Shown: in pieces, positions 4,630 to 6,901 of the stretch | Layout of the letters: every line of letters begins with the position of its first letter | How positions within the stretch are numbered: the first letter of the stretch is position 1 | From: Fibrobacteres bacterium CG2_30_45_31 | GTDB lineage: Bacteria; Fibrobacterota; Fibrobacteria; Fibrobacterales; Fibrobacteraceae | Assembly: GCA_001873075.1 (NCBI GenBank) | Contig: MNYL01000269.1 | Span: 1 to 6,901 of the forward strand | Direction: 5' to 3' | DNA length: 6,901 nucleotides | Notes under the pieces: model-generated | The model's database searches: none | What the model saw: only the letters and a program-made list of their open reading frames with translations | Told to the model about the DNA's origin: nothing | Program-made: the position numbers and the translations under genes

Positions 4630-5979
4630 TTATTTTGCGCTGACCGTTGCCGCAAAAGTTTTGACCAAACGATCAAACGCTTCGCCGCGTGCCTTGTAAT
4701 TTTTGAACAAACCAAACGAAGCACAGGCAGGTGAAAGCATCACCGTACCGCCCTTCCCTATCGAAAGACAATCGGCAAACGCTTTATCCATGTCTGGGAA
4801 AATCTGCATCGGTTTCGTAAAATGCGCTTCTTGCAATGCCATTTTCATGCGCGTCGCCGTATCCCCAATCAAGCTCACCTTTTGAAGGTTCTCCGTTTTC
4901 GCAAGAACCGTAGCGAGCTCCGTAAAGTCCGCATTCTTTTCAGAGCCACCCAGAATAAGAGTAAACGGACGTTTCATACTTTTCACAGCAGCCATCGTCG
5001 CATCGGGTCTTGTCGCATAAGAATCGTTGTAAAATTCAATGCCCCCAAATTCACCTTTGAATTCCATACGGAAGGGAAGGGTCTCATACGATTTGAAAGC
5101 CTCAAGGACCTGACGTAAATCCGCCCCCAACGCTTTACAGGCGAGGAACGCCGCCGCCATGTTCTCTAACTGGTAAATGCCGCGCACCTTACAATCCACA
5201 AGGGAAAGGTGAAGTCCCCCAGCGGTTAACCCGACATCATCGACCGTGACATCCACATTATCGCCGTGCCCAAAACTCCACCGCGTCGCCCCTGATTGCA
5301 ACGCGATTTCATGAGAAGGCAAAGCATCCTTCAGGTAAATGCAAAAATCATGGCATTTCTGCCAGCGCACGAGATTCGCCTTGGCATCGCGGTATTCTTC
5401 CACACTCCGGTGCCAATCCAAATGTTCCGAAGACACCCGCAACACCACCGCAATGTGGGGCGATTGCGCGAGCGTCATCAATTGAAAAGAAGATAACTCC
5501 AGAATAGAGACTCGTTCAGGGGAATCCGATTCCAAAAGATCCAGCGCCGGAACGCCGAAATTTCCACCAATGATGCAGGGTTGTTTACAAAATTCCAGAG
5601 CATGGCGAATAAGACTCACGCAACTCCCTTTGCCAAGAGTCCCTGTGACACCCACCACTGTTTTCGCTCGTGTGCGTTCCAGATAAAGGGAAATCTGACT
5701 GGTGAGAATTCCCCCGTTTTTCTGAAACTGAAAAATTTCGGGGAGCATCGGGAACACTCCCGCAGAACGGACTACCGTCACGCAATCCAAAAGCCCATCC
5801 AGATATTTTTCACCGGTGGATACATCAATTCTCACATTCTCGGGAATCCCGGACAGATTCACGGGATTCTTGTCCATAATGACAAAATGCCGTATCCCTT
5901 CGCGCAAAAGATAACGAAGCGTACTTTTGCCTTCGATACCAAAACCGAGAATTCCTACCGGAGCCACTAAATTCGTCAT
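4630..5979 (-). CDS. murD: UDP-N-acetylmuramoyl-L-alanine:D-glutamate ligase (MurD), with atypical motifs
   Basis: MurD adds D-glutamate to UDP-MurNAc-L-Ala using ATP, in the cytoplasm. The 449 residues (usual length) show the three-domain plan: N-terminal GILGFGIEGKS (9-19), the P-loop GTLGKGS (113-119), GGNFG (138-142), LELSSFQL (160-167), EHLDWH (185-190), YRDAK with Lys200 at the carbamylated-lysine position, then LPFRMEF (301-307), NDSYAT (318-323), GGSEKNADF with Lys348, and SPACASF...FKNYKARGEAF near the end. Odd points: the P-loop is normally G-S/T-N-G-K-S/T-T/S, but here Leu replaces Asn and Gly follows the lysine. Tyr321 stands where E. coli has Lys319. An upstream TTG at 5994 is in frame, but the ATG at 5979 has AGGTGA just before it and is preferred. 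It lies 18 bases after the SDR gene. It could also be a MurD paralog. Confidence 0.88.
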   Translation of the reverse strand: MTNLVAPVGILGFGIEGKSTLRYLLREGIRHFVIMDKNPVNLSGIPENVRIDVSTGEKYLDGLLDCVTVVRSAGVFPMLPEIFQFQKNGGILTSQISLYLERTRAKTVVGVTGTLGKGSCVSLIRHALEFCKQPCIIGGNFGVPALDLLESDSPERVSILELSSFQLMTLAQSPHIAVVLRVSSEHLDWHRSVEEYRDAKANLVRWQKCHDFCIYLKDALPSHEIALQSGATRWSFGHGDNVDVTVDDVGLTAGGLHLSLVDCKVRGIYQLENMAAAFLACKALGADLRQVLEAFKSYETLPFRMEFKGEFGGIEFYNDSYATRPDATMAAVKSMKRPFTLILGGSEKNADFTELATVLAKTENLQKVSLIGDTATRMKMALQEAHFTKPMQIFPDMDKAFADCLSIGKGGTVMLSPACASFGLFKNYKARGEAFDRLVKTFAATVSAK

Positions 5980-5997
5980 ATTCACCTTACTCAAAAA

Positions 5998-6726
5998 TTA
6001 AACTTTTGCGAGTGCATCCTCAATGGAAAGTCCCACGTAATCCTGGGCATTAAACCAACGACCACTCTTTTTGTCGTTCAACAACACCCCCACTAAAGCC
6101 CCGGGAACCACCGATTCCACAGCATTCGGAGCCTGATCGCCACCGAGATCCGTACGCAGCCAACCCGGATCCATCGAATTCATCATCACATCGGTGCCAT
6201 TCAGTTTGCATGCAAAATCCTGAACAAACTTGGTGAGAGCGGCTTTGGAACACGCATAGCCCATCAATTCCGGCTGGTCTGCAATACCGCTCGTGGTCAT
6301 CAGAATGCGACCAAAGCCTCGTTTCATCATCTGCGGCAGAAAGTGGTAGGCAATCTCAATCGGAGCAAGACAGTTCACGGCGAAAGCAAAAAGAAATTCA
6401 TCCCGCGTCGCTTCAAAATAATCGGTATGCCAAGGAACTTGAACTCCCGCATTATTAAACACAATGTCCACGGGCACATTCAAACCATCAATTTCAGCAA
6501 GCATCTTTTTCACCGAATCTTCACGATCCAGATCGCAGACAACCACATGAACATTCACTCCCATTGCACCAATCTCATGCATCAGGGATTCCGTATGTTC
6601 CTTTTTGCGACTTTGCAAAATCAGGTTCGCCCCGAGAGCCGCCATACCCTTCGCTATTTCACGGCCCACACCACGTGATGCCCCCGTAACCAAGGTCCAT
6701 TTTCCTTCTACATCGGTTCTATTCAT
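5998..6726 (-). CDS. Short-chain dehydrogenase/reductase (classical SDR)
   Basis: The 242 residues form a single Rossmann domain of classical SDR size. The cofactor loop TGASRGVG is at 14-21, NNAG at 91-94, and the catalytic tetrad is complete: Asn118, Ser146, Tyr157 and Lys161 (YACSK). DPGWLRTD at 186-193 is the usual PG motif after strand 6. Arg40 at the end of the second strand (LQSRKK) suggests NADP(H) over NAD(H). The enzyme should reduce a carbonyl or oxidise an alcohol in the cytoplasm; the substrate cannot be told. AGAGGA seven bases before the ATG is a good ribosome binding site. It lies between an unidentified gene (15 bases upstream) and murD (18 bases downstream), clearly in one operon. 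The link to cell-wall synthesis may be only co-transcription. Confidence 0.93.
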   Translation of the reverse strand: MNRTDVEGKWTLVTGASRGVGREIAKGMAALGANLILQSRKKEHTESLMHEIGAMGVNVHVVVCDLDREDSVKKMLAEIDGLNVPVDIVFNNAGVQVPWHTDYFEATRDEFLFAFAVNCLAPIEIAYHFLPQMMKRGFGRILMTTSGIADQPELMGYACSKAALTKFVQDFACKLNGTDVMMNSMDPGWLRTDLGGDQAPNAVESVVPGALVGVLLNDKKSGRWFNAQDYVGLSIEDALAKV

Positions 6727-6741
6727 GGAATCATCCTCTTT

Positions 6742-6901
6742 TTAAAACTTCATCCAAGGAGAAAAATCAACCTTCGGCGAATGCTCCGGCATCACTGCCG
6801 CCACAGACCAAGGGCTTGTAGAAATGGCAACCCGCATCATCTCTATAATATCCGCTTCGTTCAAATTGATTATCCCTGCCTCCACTTCAGCAATTGGCGT
6901 G
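6742..6901 (-). CDS. Unidentified protein, C-terminal fragment (cut by window edge)
   Basis: On the minus strand, 52 codons run from the window edge to the TAA at 6744-6742. The fragment reads from TPIAEVEAGI through a helix-like LNEADIIEMMRVAI and ends HSPKVDFSPWMKF. It is open throughout, its stop is followed at once by the SDR ribosome binding site, and only 15 bases separate it from the SDR start. It is therefore almost certainly the end of the gene upstream in the operon. I do not recognise the family. No membrane segment or catalytic motif is visible in this part. Confidence 0.65.
   Translation of the reverse strand, partial: TPIAEVEAGIINLNEADIIEMMRVAISTSPWSVAAVMPEHSPKVDFSPWMKF

Noticed and set aside
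4435..4734. 99-codon plus-strand frame across the terminator
   Set aside because: It overlaps the transporter end, the bidirectional terminator and the murD end, and is best explained as a shadow.
5980..5994. TTG at 5994 as the murD start
   Set aside because: It lies three bases after the SDR stop without a ribosome binding site, while the ATG at 5979 has AGGTGA just upstream and gives a normal MurD N-terminus.

Overview
The window is a stretch of bacterial chromosome of moderate GC. It probably comes from a Gram-negative organism: it carries a MurD-type peptidoglycan ligase and what looks like the 3' remnant of an outer-membrane beta-barrel gene. Nothing fixes the phylum. Fibrobacterota or a relative is only a hunch. 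No rRNA, tRNA, CRISPR array, insertion sequence or phage gene was seen.

Layout. (1) 1-168, minus strand: the first 56 codons of a radical SAM protein, cut by the window edge one residue before the expected third cluster cysteine. (2) 169-611: a long intergenic gap containing a sigma70-like promoter overlapping an inverted repeat, two unexplained short reading frames, and two perfect 13-base inverted copies of segments of the radical SAM gene. (3) 612-2309, plus strand: an exported HEAT-repeat protein. (4) 2402-2833, plus strand: a single-domain universal stress protein with its own likely promoter. (5) 2834-3167: a gap holding a frameshifted minus-strand remnant of an outer-membrane protein, then AT-rich DNA. 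(6) 3168-4553, plus strand: a 12-helix sugar porter resembling XylE. (7) 4572-4601: a bidirectional hairpin terminator between convergent transcription units. (8) 4630-6901, minus strand: a close-packed operon read from the right edge, consisting of an unidentified gene (3' end only), an SDR oxidoreductase and MurD.

The genes do not form an obvious single pathway. The plus-strand genes look like separate units (exported scaffold protein, stress protein, sugar uptake). The minus-strand operon is tightly spaced (15 and 18 bases between genes) and joins cell-wall precursor synthesis to an SDR of unknown substrate, away from any visible division and cell-wall (dcw) cluster. I found no convincing new multi-gene system. 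The observations most worth following are the atypical nucleotide-binding loop and active-site changes in MurD, the outer-membrane protein remnant, the truncated radical SAM gene, and the odd inverted 13-mers beside it.
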